DNA of 43,786 bases from Amazonocrinis nigriterrae CENA67 (GTDB taxonomy: Bacteria > Cyanobacteriota > Cyanobacteriia > Cyanobacteriales > Nostocaceae). Of the stretch, positions 36,818 through 43,786 are shown in pieces. Made by a program: the position numbers and the translations under genes. The stretch's first letter is position 1. Each line of letters opens with the position of its first letter. The notes under the pieces were generated by a model. It did no database searches and had not been told where the DNA came from. It saw only the letters and a list, made by a program, of their open reading frames with translations. The stretch is from positions 1 through 43,786 of the forward strand of contig NZ_JAECZC010000047.1 of NCBI RefSeq assembly GCF_016056305.1. Reading direction: 5' to 3'.

Positions 36818-37330
36818 ATGAATTACCTGATTGCAGTTTTACCAGATAAGTCAAAAGCAGAAGCAGCTTATTCTGCTTTAACAAAAGATGGTTTGTCTCC
36901 AAACCAAGTAGATATTTTGGGAAGTGGTTATAAAAGTGCTGATGATTACAAGCTGATTGAACCAAAGCAACAAGCACAAAAACAGGCAAAGCGATTATTA
37001 TACTGGCTAGTACCTTTTGGATTTATAGCTGGTTATGCCTTTAATTATCTAACTGGTATTGAAATTTTTGCACTGGGTGAGTTCGGCAGTCATATGATTG
37101 GTGGGCTTTTAGGAGCGGCTTCTGGTGTCTTAGGTGCTTATTTAGTAGGTGGTGCAGTTGGTATAAGCGTAGGCAGTGGTGATGCTTTGGCATATCGCAA
37201 TCGTTTAAATGCAGGCAAGTATTTAATAGTGGTTAAAGGAACAGAGGATTTAACCCGCCAAGCTACACATATTCTACGCTCCTTTGAACCAGAAAATATT
37301 CAAGGTTATGTCGAGCAAACTAGTGCTTAA
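36818..37330 (+). CDS. Glycine-rich membrane protein, general-stress-protein-like
   Basis: The 170-residue protein has an N-terminal alpha/beta segment (NYLIAVLPDKSKAEAAYSAL, SPNQVDILGSG), like the stress proteins that sense changes through a ferredoxin-like fold. A double hydrophobic region (about 60-80 and 88-125) follows, with glycine-zipper repeats GGLLGAASGVLGAYLVGGAV. A C-terminal strand reads AGKYLIVVKG. The layout is common in cyanobacterial membrane proteins of unknown function. The ATG at 36818 is chosen; a TTG one codon earlier is not preferred. Confidence 0.75.
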   Translation: MNYLIAVLPDKSKAEAAYSALTKDGLSPNQVDILGSGYKSADDYKLIEPKQQAQKQAKRLLYWLVPFGFIAGYAFNYLTGIEIFALGEFGSHMIGGLLGAASGVLGAYLVGGAVGISVGSGDALAYRNRLNAGKYLIVVKGTEDLTRQATHILRSFEPENIQGYVEQTSA

Positions 37331-37366
37331 CAAATGACTTTTCACAATCTACACTGAAGTTTAGTT

Positions 37367-37500
37367 GTAAGAATTCACTCCGTCAGAATTCAGGAGCCAG
37401 AATAGTATTGAATCAGAAGACAATTTGATAAATGAATATCGAAATAGTACTGAAATCCTTATAAATTCTGACTTCTGTCTCCTGGGTGCTGAATTCTTAC
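37367..37500. repeat. Imperfect inverted repeat with GTAAGAATTCA ends
   Basis: GTAAGAATTCA at 37367-37377 is matched in inverse at 37490-37500. Inner parts (CAGGAG, CAGAAT) also correspond. It overlaps the first 25 codons of a longer reading of the next gene, which argues that the gene starts downstream of it. Confidence 0.75.
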
Positions 37501-37541
37501 GTTTAGTTATTAATTTGCAGAGTAAAATATTTAAAAAAGAT

Positions 37542-38732
37542 ATGACTACAGATAATACAATAAATCTTTCATCATCCATAGCTCCAAAGGAATTACAATT
37601 TTTGCCTGATTACGGATGCCAATCGGCTTGTTTACATGACCAAGAAATACCTGAATTGGACTTATTTAGTCCATTAACAATTCGAGATTTAACTCTGCCA
37701 AATCGTGTAGGAATGTCACCAATGTGTCAATATTCAGCAGAGAATGGAGTAGCCAATGACTGGCACTTTGTTCACTTGGGGAGCAGGGCCGTTGGTGGTG
37801 CTAGTTTAATTATGGTGGAAGCAACAGCCGTAACATCTACTGGACGAATTACACCTGGTGATCTGGGTCTATGGAACGATGCTCAGATTGAACCATTGGC
37901 ACGTATTGTGCGTTTTGTTCGCCAACAGGGAGCAGTCGCGGGTATTCAACTGGCTCATGCTGGACGCAAGGCAAGTTGTAATGTTCCTTGGCTAGGTGGT
38001 ACACCTCTAACACCTGAACAAGGGGGCTGGACTACAGTTGCACCAAGCTCAATTGCGTTTCATGATAATAGCCCTCCTCCAACATCCCTTGATGAGGATG
38101 GTATTGAACAAGTCATTATCGCGTTTGTTACTGCGGCAGACCGTGCGCTACAAGCTGGTTTTCAAGTTATTGAAATCCACGCGGCTCATGGTTACTTGTT
38201 ACATTCTTTTCTTTCACCGTTGAGTAATCAGCGTACAGACATTTATGGTGGTTCCTTAGAAAATAGAATGCGTTTATTACTGGAAGTGGCAAGACGCATA
38301 CGAGGTAAAATACCTCAAGGAATGCCACTTTTGGTTCGTATCTCTGCTACTGATTGGGTAGAAGGTGGTTGGGACATTCAACAGTCAGTCATCTTATCTA
38401 GTGAACTCAAAGCTAATGGTGTTGATTTGATAGATGTTTCCACAGGCGGTTTAGTGCCTCACGCAAAAATTCCTGTACAAAAAGGTTATCAAGTGCCTTT
38501 CGCTGCCAAAATCAGGCAACAAGCTCAAATCAATACAGCAGCCGTAGGCTTAATAACTGATGCTGAGTATGCTAATCAAATCATTACTCGTGGCTGTGCG
38601 GATTTGGTTCTCATCGGTCGAGAATTGCTGCGCGACCCATACTGGTCTATTCATGCTCAGTTGAGCTTGGATGAAGCACCGAACTGGCCTATACCCTATG
38701 GCTATGCTGTCAAACGACAAAAACGTAAGTAG
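37542..38732 (+). CDS. Old Yellow Enzyme family NADH:flavin oxidoreductase (YqjM-like)
   Basis: The 396-residue TIM-barrel flavoenzyme reduces activated C=C bonds (enones and similar) with NAD(P)H and FMN. Visible motifs are the N-terminal strand RVGMSPMCQYSA with the YqjM-type cysteine, LAHAGRKAS, the substrate-binding histidines in EIHAAHGYLLHSF, and LSPLSNQRTDIYGGSLENRM. FMN-phosphate-binding segments near the end read TAAVGLIT and DLVLIGRELLRDPYW. The ATG at 37542 is chosen because the 39 residues before it are encoded by a repeat. The N-terminus is about 35 residues longer than in YqjM. Confidence 0.93.
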   Translation: MTTDNTINLSSSIAPKELQFLPDYGCQSACLHDQEIPELDLFSPLTIRDLTLPNRVGMSPMCQYSAENGVANDWHFVHLGSRAVGGASLIMVEATAVTSTGRITPGDLGLWNDAQIEPLARIVRFVRQQGAVAGIQLAHAGRKASCNVPWLGGTPLTPEQGGWTTVAPSSIAFHDNSPPPTSLDEDGIEQVIIAFVTAADRALQAGFQVIEIHAAHGYLLHSFLSPLSNQRTDIYGGSLENRMRLLLEVARRIRGKIPQGMPLLVRISATDWVEGGWDIQQSVILSSELKANGVDLIDVSTGGLVPHAKIPVQKGYQVPFAAKIRQQAQINTAAVGLITDAEYANQIITRGCADLVLIGRELLRDPYWSIHAQLSLDEAPNWPIPYGYAVKRQKRK

Positions 38733-39459
38733 TTGAATTTGGCGCAGTTCAAAGAGGCAAGTGTGGAATGGCACGCTCGAAAGCTGGGAAAGCTGGGGAG
38801 GCTGGGGGAGAAAAGAGTATTTTTTAGTACTTTATTTACCAGGAATACATTTATGTTTTGGTCTCCCCCAGTTCAAGAACGCTTGCCTCAACAGATAAAA
38901 CTAAACTTAGTGATATTCGGGAGTAGGGAGTAGGGGAAGAAAGTGTTTCTTTCATTCATAGCGGGTGGTGCGCCGCCCGTCGGACGCTTTCAAGAAACAC
39001 TCTTAGTGGGGAGTAGGGAATGGGAAAAGAAAGTGTTTCTTTCATTCATAGCGGGTGGCGTGCCACCAGTGCAGCTGCTCCTAAGAAAACTGCGTTTTCT
39101 TTCGCCCTTCCCGTAGGTGCGCCTTCGTTAGAGACTCAAGAGACTCACGTTAAAATTCAATGGTGTTCAGCTTCAAGGGCACAAGGGAAAGGACTTGTAC
39201 AAATCTCTCCCCTGCTCCTCTGCTCCCCAGCTCCCCTGCCTCCCTCCACCCGACAACTTTGGGTTGTTCAAGAAGGCAGAGGGCAGAGGGCAGAAGGAAC
39301 CAATTGGAAGGGGATTGTGACCCCTACCAATTTCGTTGCTCCCAAATCTTTGATTTGGGAGGGGCTTCAGACCCTTACTCATGAGCAGTCGTGGGCAGAG
39401 GGCAGGAGACATACATAGCTGCCTCCTGCCTCCTGCCCTCTGCCTTTTTTGGTGAACTA
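38733..39459. repeat. Repeat-rich spacer with two diverged copies of a ~57-bp unit
   Basis: GGGAGTAGGG, then GAAAGTGTTTCTTTCATTCA and TAGCGGGTGG, occurs at 38920-38976 and again at 39008-39066. The two copies differ at a few bases. Further on are C-rich and purine-rich runs (39206-39250 and 39274-39297) and direct repeats of CTGCCTCCTGCC (39421-39440). Frames of 132, 74 and 79 codons cross this DNA in overlapping phases and both strands, so none is credible. Confidence 0.8.
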
Positions 39460-41049
39460 CTAGTGTCCTACTGGCGCTTTTGCTCCTGCGCCACCCTTAC
39501 CTAGAAACAGTAACAAGGGTAATGAGCAAATAAACGCCACTCCCACAACTCGAAAGATATCTGCATAAGATAAAACGGCAGCTTGAGTATTTACTGTTTG
39601 ACTTAATAAAGCAAGTGCTTGTTGTTGTGCTGTTGTCGTATCCATACCTTGGCTTTGGAGGAACCCTTTGAGCGCATCAAGACGTTGATTAGTCTCTGGG
39701 TTATAAGGACTAAGTTTTGCTAAGAGGATGGCTTGATGAAAAGCCTGTCTTCGATCTAGCAAAGTGGTGAGTAGGGCAATGCCGATGCTACCACCTAGTT
39801 GTCGAGTCAGGTTATAAAAACCAGAGCCGGCAGAAACATCCTGTTTAGGTAGCCCTCCTAGAGTTGCCAAACTCAAAGGGAGAAACATCAATACAGTAAA
39901 AGCTCCCCGCCATACTAAGGGCCAAAATAAATCATCTGTACCGCTTTCTGGGGTAATTCCTGCCAGTTGAAACATGACTCCAGATGTTCCTACAGCACCC
40001 ATTGCAATTAAAAATCTAGCATCAATTTTGGTTGAGAGTTTCCCTAATATAATCATCACGATCGCAGATGCTAATGCCCCAGGTGCTAACAATAGTCCTG
40101 TTTGTGTTGCTGTAAAGTGCAGCACACTCTGAGCAAATATTGGTACAGCAAAGAGTGCCCCATAAAGCCCCATCCCCACCAAGGCAGAAAGAAGACTTCC
40201 TGCTGCTAAAGAACGATGACGGAGAACTCTCAAATTCACAGCCGGGTGATCTGTTTTCATCTCTTGCCAAATAAATAGCCCTAAGCCAATGATGCTAGTA
40301 ACGAGTAAAGAGGTAATAAAACCGGAAGAAAACCAATCGTCTTTTTCACCTTCCTCTAACAGGGTTTGCATAGAGCCAATGGCTACAATTAAAAACCCAA
40401 TTCCCCACCAATCAACAGCTTGATTCTGCGCTTTGGTCTTATCACCATCCTTTGGTAAAAACAGCAAAGACATTACCACTGCTAAGATCCCAAAAGGAAT
40501 GTTGACGAAGAAAATCCAGCGCCATCCTAAACCGTCTACCAAAAAACCTCCCAAGGTCGGGCCAATGGCTGGCCCAGCAATTACTCCCACTCCAAAAACT
40601 GCTTGAGCAAGTCCCTGTTCAGCAGGGGGAAAAGTCTCAAATAAAATTGCTTGGGCTTTAGCTAACAACCCACCACCGCATAAACCTTGGATAATTCGGG
40701 AAATAACCAGCATTGGTAGATTCAAGGAAAGCCCACATAACACCGAGGCAATGGTAAAACCCACTAGGGAGAAAATAAAGTAAGTTTTACGCCCAAAGTA
40801 GTCTCCTAGCCATGCCGACAAAGGAATTAAGACGACGTTGGCGATAGAATATCCAGTAACGACCCAGCCAACCTCACTGACAGTCGCACCAAGGGTAGCT
40901 TGGATGTCAGTTAAGGCAACGTTAACAATACTAGTATCAATTACTTCTAAAATTGCACCCAAGGAAGCAGTGAAAGCGATCGCCCATTTCAAAGATCCTT
41001 GCACATAACCAGCTTGGTTAATAGAAGTTTGTTTATGAGGGGTAGCCAT
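39460..41049 (-). CDS. DHA2-family MFS drug-efflux transporter (EmrB/QacA type)
   Basis: The 529-residue membrane protein has 14 predicted transmembrane helices. Motif A reads GDYFGRKTYF, the D1 motif near the N-terminus is LEVIDTSIVNVAL, and the motif C region reads VIAGPAIGPTLGGFLVD. These are the marks of DHA2 proton-driven multidrug exporters. Such transporters often use a separate membrane-fusion protein, and none is nearby. It is divergent from a TetR regulator, which most likely represses it through the palindrome at 41293-41311. Confidence 0.94.
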   Translation of the reverse strand: MATPHKQTSINQAGYVQGSLKWAIAFTASLGAILEVIDTSIVNVALTDIQATLGATVSEVGWVVTGYSIANVVLIPLSAWLGDYFGRKTYFIFSLVGFTIASVLCGLSLNLPMLVISRIIQGLCGGGLLAKAQAILFETFPPAEQGLAQAVFGVGVIAGPAIGPTLGGFLVDGLGWRWIFFVNIPFGILAVVMSLLFLPKDGDKTKAQNQAVDWWGIGFLIVAIGSMQTLLEEGEKDDWFSSGFITSLLVTSIIGLGLFIWQEMKTDHPAVNLRVLRHRSLAAGSLLSALVGMGLYGALFAVPIFAQSVLHFTATQTGLLLAPGALASAIVMIILGKLSTKIDARFLIAMGAVGTSGVMFQLAGITPESGTDDLFWPLVWRGAFTVLMFLPLSLATLGGLPKQDVSAGSGFYNLTRQLGGSIGIALLTTLLDRRQAFHQAILLAKLSPYNPETNQRLDALKGFLQSQGMDTTTAQQQALALLSQTVNTQAAVLSYADIFRVVGVAFICSLPLLLFLGKGGAGAKAPVGH

Positions 41050-41292
41050 ATTTATTTATAAATATTGGTATTTATTGTAACTTCCAATATTGGATGAGTG
41101 TAGGTAAAGTCTCTGTGCTTCATTCCATACCCTACAAGAATAAAACAACTAAATTTAAGCTTAAATACTTGTCTTCAACTCAGCAATATTTATAAATATT
41201 TATACTCCTTTAAACGTATTTTTACTATAATTGATTTACAGGCGGCTACTTCAGTCATTACAACTTCAGAGCAAAAACTGTATTAAATTTAT

Positions 41293-41311
41293 ATACGCTA
41301 CTGTAGCGTAT
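41293..41311. promoter_or_regulatory. Candidate TetR operator (perfect 9-1-9 palindrome)
   Basis: ATACGCTAC, T, GTAGCGTAT is a perfect palindrome in the gap between the divergent efflux and TetR genes. Its centre coincides with the -10 box proposed for the efflux promoter on the minus strand. Its size is normal for a TetR dimer site. Confidence 0.6.
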
Positions 41312-41328
41312 CGTATATAATTGGTCAA
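41300..41328 (-). promoter_or_regulatory. Candidate sigma-70 promoter of the efflux gene
   Basis: On the minus strand TTGACC (41323-41328) is followed after 17 bases by TACAGT (41300-41305). This matches the -35/-10 consensus with optimal spacing, and the -10 lies inside the operator palindrome. The predicted leader would be about 240 bases long. On the plus strand TATAAT occurs at 41316-41321 and could be a -10 box for the TetR gene. Confidence 0.4.
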
Positions 41329-41480
41329 GGTTATCTTTCCAAAGGTTGAAAAGTTTACTAGCAAATTGTCACAATCACATTAGTTGGGGTGATAGCTTCC
41401 TGACATTCTTTGTCCGAAAAGTGACGGCGATTCTTCTAAAGAATCATGCTTTATAGTCAATTCTTGAACCATACTTATAG

Positions 41481-42083
41481 ATGAATAAGCAAATTCACAG
41501 TATTTCTGGACGACCACGTAGTACCCATGCTGACCAAGCTATTTTGCAAGCGACGTTAGACTTGCTAGCGGAGGTAGGATACCAAAGCATGAGTATAGAA
41601 GCGATCGCTTCCCGTGCTGGAGTGGGCAAAACTACTATCTATCGGCGTTACACTTCTAAAGAAGAAATAGTTGCAGACGCGATTGAAAGCCTGAGAGAGG
41701 ATATATCAATACCAGATACTGGCAGCTTTTGGGGAGATATGGATATCCTCATTGAGAATGCTGCCAAAAAAATAGATAGTCCCCTTGGCCGTCAAACACT
41801 AGCTTTAATTATTAGTACAGCATCTAGCAACCCTCAGTTTGCCCAAGTTTATTGGAAAAGATATATACAACTTAGGCGCGAAGCATTTGCTAAAGTCCTA
41901 GAACGTGCCAAGTTTAGAGGTGAAATTCACTTGGATGCAGATATTGACCTAATTATTGACCTTGTAAGCGGATCTTTATATTACGCACTGATTTTCAAAC
42001 CCACAACAGAGCCAGTAGAAGCTTACATGCGCCGAACTATGAATATTCTTTTTCAAGGTATAGGGAAGCGATCGCTGTCCTGA
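41481..42083 (+). CDS. TetR/AcrR-family transcriptional regulator
   Basis: The 200-residue protein has the N-terminal helix-turn-helix domain (about 17-62, with MSIEAIASRAGVGKTTIYRR and YTSKEEIV). A ligand-binding C-terminal domain (about 75-195) fits the AcrR-type C-terminal module. Its divergent placement to the DHA2 exporter points to local repression relieved by a transported compound, which is inference. No overlap with neighbours. Confidence 0.94.
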   Translation: MNKQIHSISGRPRSTHADQAILQATLDLLAEVGYQSMSIEAIASRAGVGKTTIYRRYTSKEEIVADAIESLREDISIPDTGSFWGDMDILIENAAKKIDSPLGRQTLALIISTASSNPQFAQVYWKRYIQLRREAFAKVLERAKFRGEIHLDADIDLIIDLVSGSLYYALIFKPTTEPVEAYMRRTMNILFQGIGKRSLS

Positions 42084-42123
42084 TAACGGGTTTGTTTTGG
42101 GCTGCGATCGCTACTTGAAAAAG

Positions 42124-42170
42124 GCAGGAGGTAGAAACTCTTCATATGTGATTTTGAGTCCTGCGTTTTT
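42124..42170 (+). terminator. Possible terminator after the TetR gene
   Basis: GCAGGA and TCCTGC are complementary over a loop of about 29 bases and are followed by GTTTTT. The stem is short for its loop, so the call is weak. Confidence 0.35.
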
Positions 42171-42214
42171 ACCTCAATTAAAAGCAAACTGCTGTATATC
42201 AGAATGACGATTAG

Positions 42215-42694
42215 TTAGAATGCCACAGATTCAGCTGTACCTTTCAATGGGGTAATTATATAAGTCTGTGTTTGCCCTTGGTTAAATACCGGAATCGTAG
42301 AAAATTTGTTGACTGTTGTGATCCCGTCAGTTTCAATTTGGGCTTGGTTGTTTTCTCCTAGATTTACACGAGGTATAAGCAAGCTAAATGTTGTAGAACC
42401 AGTATCCACCGTCCTGCGGGTAGTTACAGTCACTAATGTGCCAATTTCCAATTCCGCAGTTCGGATTTCATCTCCTGTAAAATCTAATGTTTGTTCTTTG
42501 TCTTCATAGTGGAAAAGTGGCCTACCAGTAATGCTTGACGTTGAGTAAGTAACCTTGATTCTATATCCACGGTGATTATAACTACTGAGATTGTACAAGT
42601 TTGGTGTTTTTGTTTCCGCATAAGACGGGAGTATAGATATGGCTGTTAGCGTCATACCTAATGCGAATGATGCAATTAAGTTTTTTGTTTGCAT
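42215..42694 (-). CDS. Exported hypothetical protein (159 aa)
   Basis: A clear signal peptide (about 1-26, LIASFALGMTLTAISILPSYA, cleavage before ET) precedes a mature part of 133 residues that appears beta-rich. It has repeated Thr/Ser strands and no cysteine. No motif known to me is visible. The tail ESVAF ends in phenylalanine, but it is too short for a typical outer-membrane barrel. It is convergent with the TetR gene. Confidence 0.75.
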   Translation of the reverse strand: MQTKNLIASFALGMTLTAISILPSYAETKTPNLYNLSSYNHRGYRIKVTYSTSSITGRPLFHYEDKEQTLDFTGDEIRTAELEIGTLVTVTTRRTVDTGSTTFSLLIPRVNLGENNQAQIETDGITTVNKFSTIPVFNQGQTQTYIITPLKGTAESVAF

Positions 42695-42979
42695 ATCTCA
42701 AAAAGTTATCACTAATTTGATAGAGATTCCTGCTTTTACAGGCTGGCAATAATTTGCCAACTTAATTTTAAAGCTAAATCTTCCCAAGCTCGTGTAAAAT
42801 GGAACACATTGCAAAGCTAATTAATATACTTGCAATAATTATTTATAATGTATAAAAATTTTTACCAACGCAGTGGTTTTAAAATCTAAAACTATTACAG
42901 TGGGGTATAAGTCAATACGGTTCAGTTAAGCCTGAAAGTTAGGTAAAGTAAGCATTGTTCCCAAGCATCAAAATGAATC

Positions 42980-43183
42980 GTGGTACATCTCAAAGATTTG
43001 TCAGTGTTGTCTCCAAAGATACAAAGTAGCGATTTACTGAAAGCGATTGAGACAGCTATCCCTGCAACGGCGATTGAGCAGGCGATCGCTACTACAAAAG
43101 CTGATGAGGAAAGAAGGCGATCGCTACCAGCACAATTAGTAGTAAGCCAGGGCAAACGCATCTTATTTACTAACAAAAACTAA
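42980..43183 (+). pseudogene. Remnant of an IS4-family transposase N-terminal domain
   Basis: The frame (GTG start, 67 codons) reads LLKAIETAIPATAIEQAIAT and ERRRSLPAQLVVS, the hallmark of the N-terminal domain of one IS4 transposase group. It then runs into unrelated residues (QGKRILFTNKN) and stops. The catalytic part is absent. It differs in type from the IS4 element at 35.8 kb. HIP1 octamers occur within it. Confidence 0.6.
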
Positions 43184-43402
43184 GCAAGATTACAAAATGA
43201 CATAGATAATTGTAAAAATTGATGAAACGATAAGCAAAGTAAATCAAACTTGTTCTGAAATATCAATGAGTTCATCTTCATCTGAATGAACAATTCATTA
43301 ATCAGAAAACAATTTAATTAGGAGGTACATAAAAGTATATTTACCTAGAAAATTGATAAATTCTTCATGTGAAATATTCGACTTAAGTTTTGATGTACTA
43401 TT

Positions 43403-43786
43403 TTAAGCTAACGCTAAAATATTTAGTAAATAGTTGTTATCCATCGCCGCGAGGAACTGTTTATTTTTAATTCCTCGTTTTACACGCTTCTCTTTACCTA
43501 AAAGATTGACCGCAATCTGCCTTATAATTGCAAAATTTTGTGGAGCGTTATCTTTCCTAATGCGGGACTCATCTTCTTTAAAAGCAACATCCAATATCCA
43601 ATGCAATGAATTCTCAATTCCCCAATGACTACGAATAGCATTAGCAAACTGTTCAATATTTTCTTCAAGGCTACTAATAAAATAACGAGTCTCAACTGTT
43701 GTCTCATCATTTAACGAGCGGACGGACTCTACCATTCCAACACTGCTAAACTTTGACCAAACTGAATCTGAATCAAGTTGTGATCC
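43403..43786 (-). CDS. ISAs1-family transposase, C-terminal part (cut by window end)
   Basis: The frame is open to the last base of the window and covers the final 127 residues. It includes RYFISSL, then ANAIRSHWGIENSLHWILDV and the acidic DESRIRKDNAPQNFAIIRQI, the conserved C-terminal region of ISAs1 transposases. An ATG at 43735 is internal and is not the start. The ending LLNILALA is followed by sequence with no clear inverted end, so the element's boundary is not assigned. Whether the N-terminal part is intact lies outside the window. Confidence 0.85.
   Translation of the reverse strand, partial: GSQLDSDSVWSKFSSVGMVESVRSLNDETTVETRYFISSLEENIEQFANAIRSHWGIENSLHWILDVAFKEDESRIRKDNAPQNFAIIRQIAVNLLGKEKRVKRGIKNKQFLAAMDNNYLLNILALA

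Larger units (their letters stand above)
41050..41480. other. Divergent promoter region between the MFS and TetR genes
   Basis: The 431 AT-rich bases include a 19-bp palindrome at 41293-41311 and a putative promoter (both listed separately). A 16-base AT palindrome lies at 41185-41200, whose TTTATAAATATT is repeated at 41054-41065 just upstream of the transporter start. No further gene is seen. Confidence 0.6.

Noticed and set aside
37425-37541. An N-terminal extension of the Old Yellow Enzyme
   Set aside because: Most of it is encoded by an inverted repeat, and the family's conserved sequence begins well after the internal ATG.
39020-39418. A 132-codon frame in the spacer before the efflux gene
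   Set aside because: It is made of GC-rich and C-rich repeats, and other frames on both strands overlap it equally well.
42922-43176. An 84-codon minus-strand frame
   Set aside because: The opposite strand carries recognisable IS4 transposase N-terminal sequence over the same bases.

Overview
The window comes from a filamentous, Nostocales-type cyanobacterium. It encodes photosystem I subunit PsaC, an ssl1498-type light-harvesting-like protein and the flv4-sll0218-flv2 photoprotection cluster. It is also strewn with GCGATCGC (HIP1) octamers and with the short tandem repeats (TAACTCC, GGGAGAT, CCCAATT, GGGGAA types) typical of Nostoc and Anabaena relatives. No rRNA, tRNA or CRISPR array was seen. 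I could run no database search, so family calls rest on motifs read by eye.

Layout. 1-5.1 kb: a 213-bp near-perfect palindrome lies just downstream of psaC. It is followed by a fused binding-protein/permease for amino acids (BgtB-like), lipB, the ribosome hibernation factor gene lrtA/hpf with a long leader, and a PrxQ/BCP peroxiredoxin. 5.2-6.6 kb: four very small genes and dispersed repeats. 6.7-13 kb: a large conserved membrane-anchored protein of unknown role, a SUKH (SMI1/KNR4) protein, an SLH/OprB outer-membrane porin and a peroxiredoxin-like protein without the usual active-site cysteine. 13.2-18.3 kb: a ClC chloride channel fused to CBS and two Usp domains, beside an RppA/RppB-like two-component pair. 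19-24.2 kb: CDP-diacylglycerol pyrophosphatase, QueD/PTPS, a peptide with a double-glycine-type leader, an ssl1498-type protein, two secreted proteins of unknown function and a GlsB/YeaQ membrane protein.

24.5-31.6 kb: a vanadium-haloperoxidase-like exported enzyme, a 2-oxoglutarate/Fe(II) dioxygenase, then flv4, a PsiE-like membrane protein gene and flv2 in that order. Flv4 keeps the di-iron ligands and Flv2 has lost several. 31.8-35.3 kb: two adjacent M16 peptidases, one with the zinc motif and one without, probably working as a pair. 35.8-36.5 kb: a non-autonomous IS4-type element with perfect 19-bp ends and an internally deleted transposase. 36.8-42.7 kb: a glycine-rich stress-type membrane protein, an Old Yellow Enzyme, a DHA2 drug-efflux transporter divergent from a TetR regulator (with a palindromic candidate operator over the transporter promoter), and an exported protein. 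42.9-43.8 kb: two transposase remnants or partial genes, one cut by the window end.

Most genes are housekeeping or photosynthetic stress functions separated by repeat-rich spacers. The least explained items are the long palindrome after psaC, the double-glycine leader peptide, the row of three tiny genes near 5.2-5.8 kb, the small ORF in the lrtA leader, and the MITE-like dispersed repeats.
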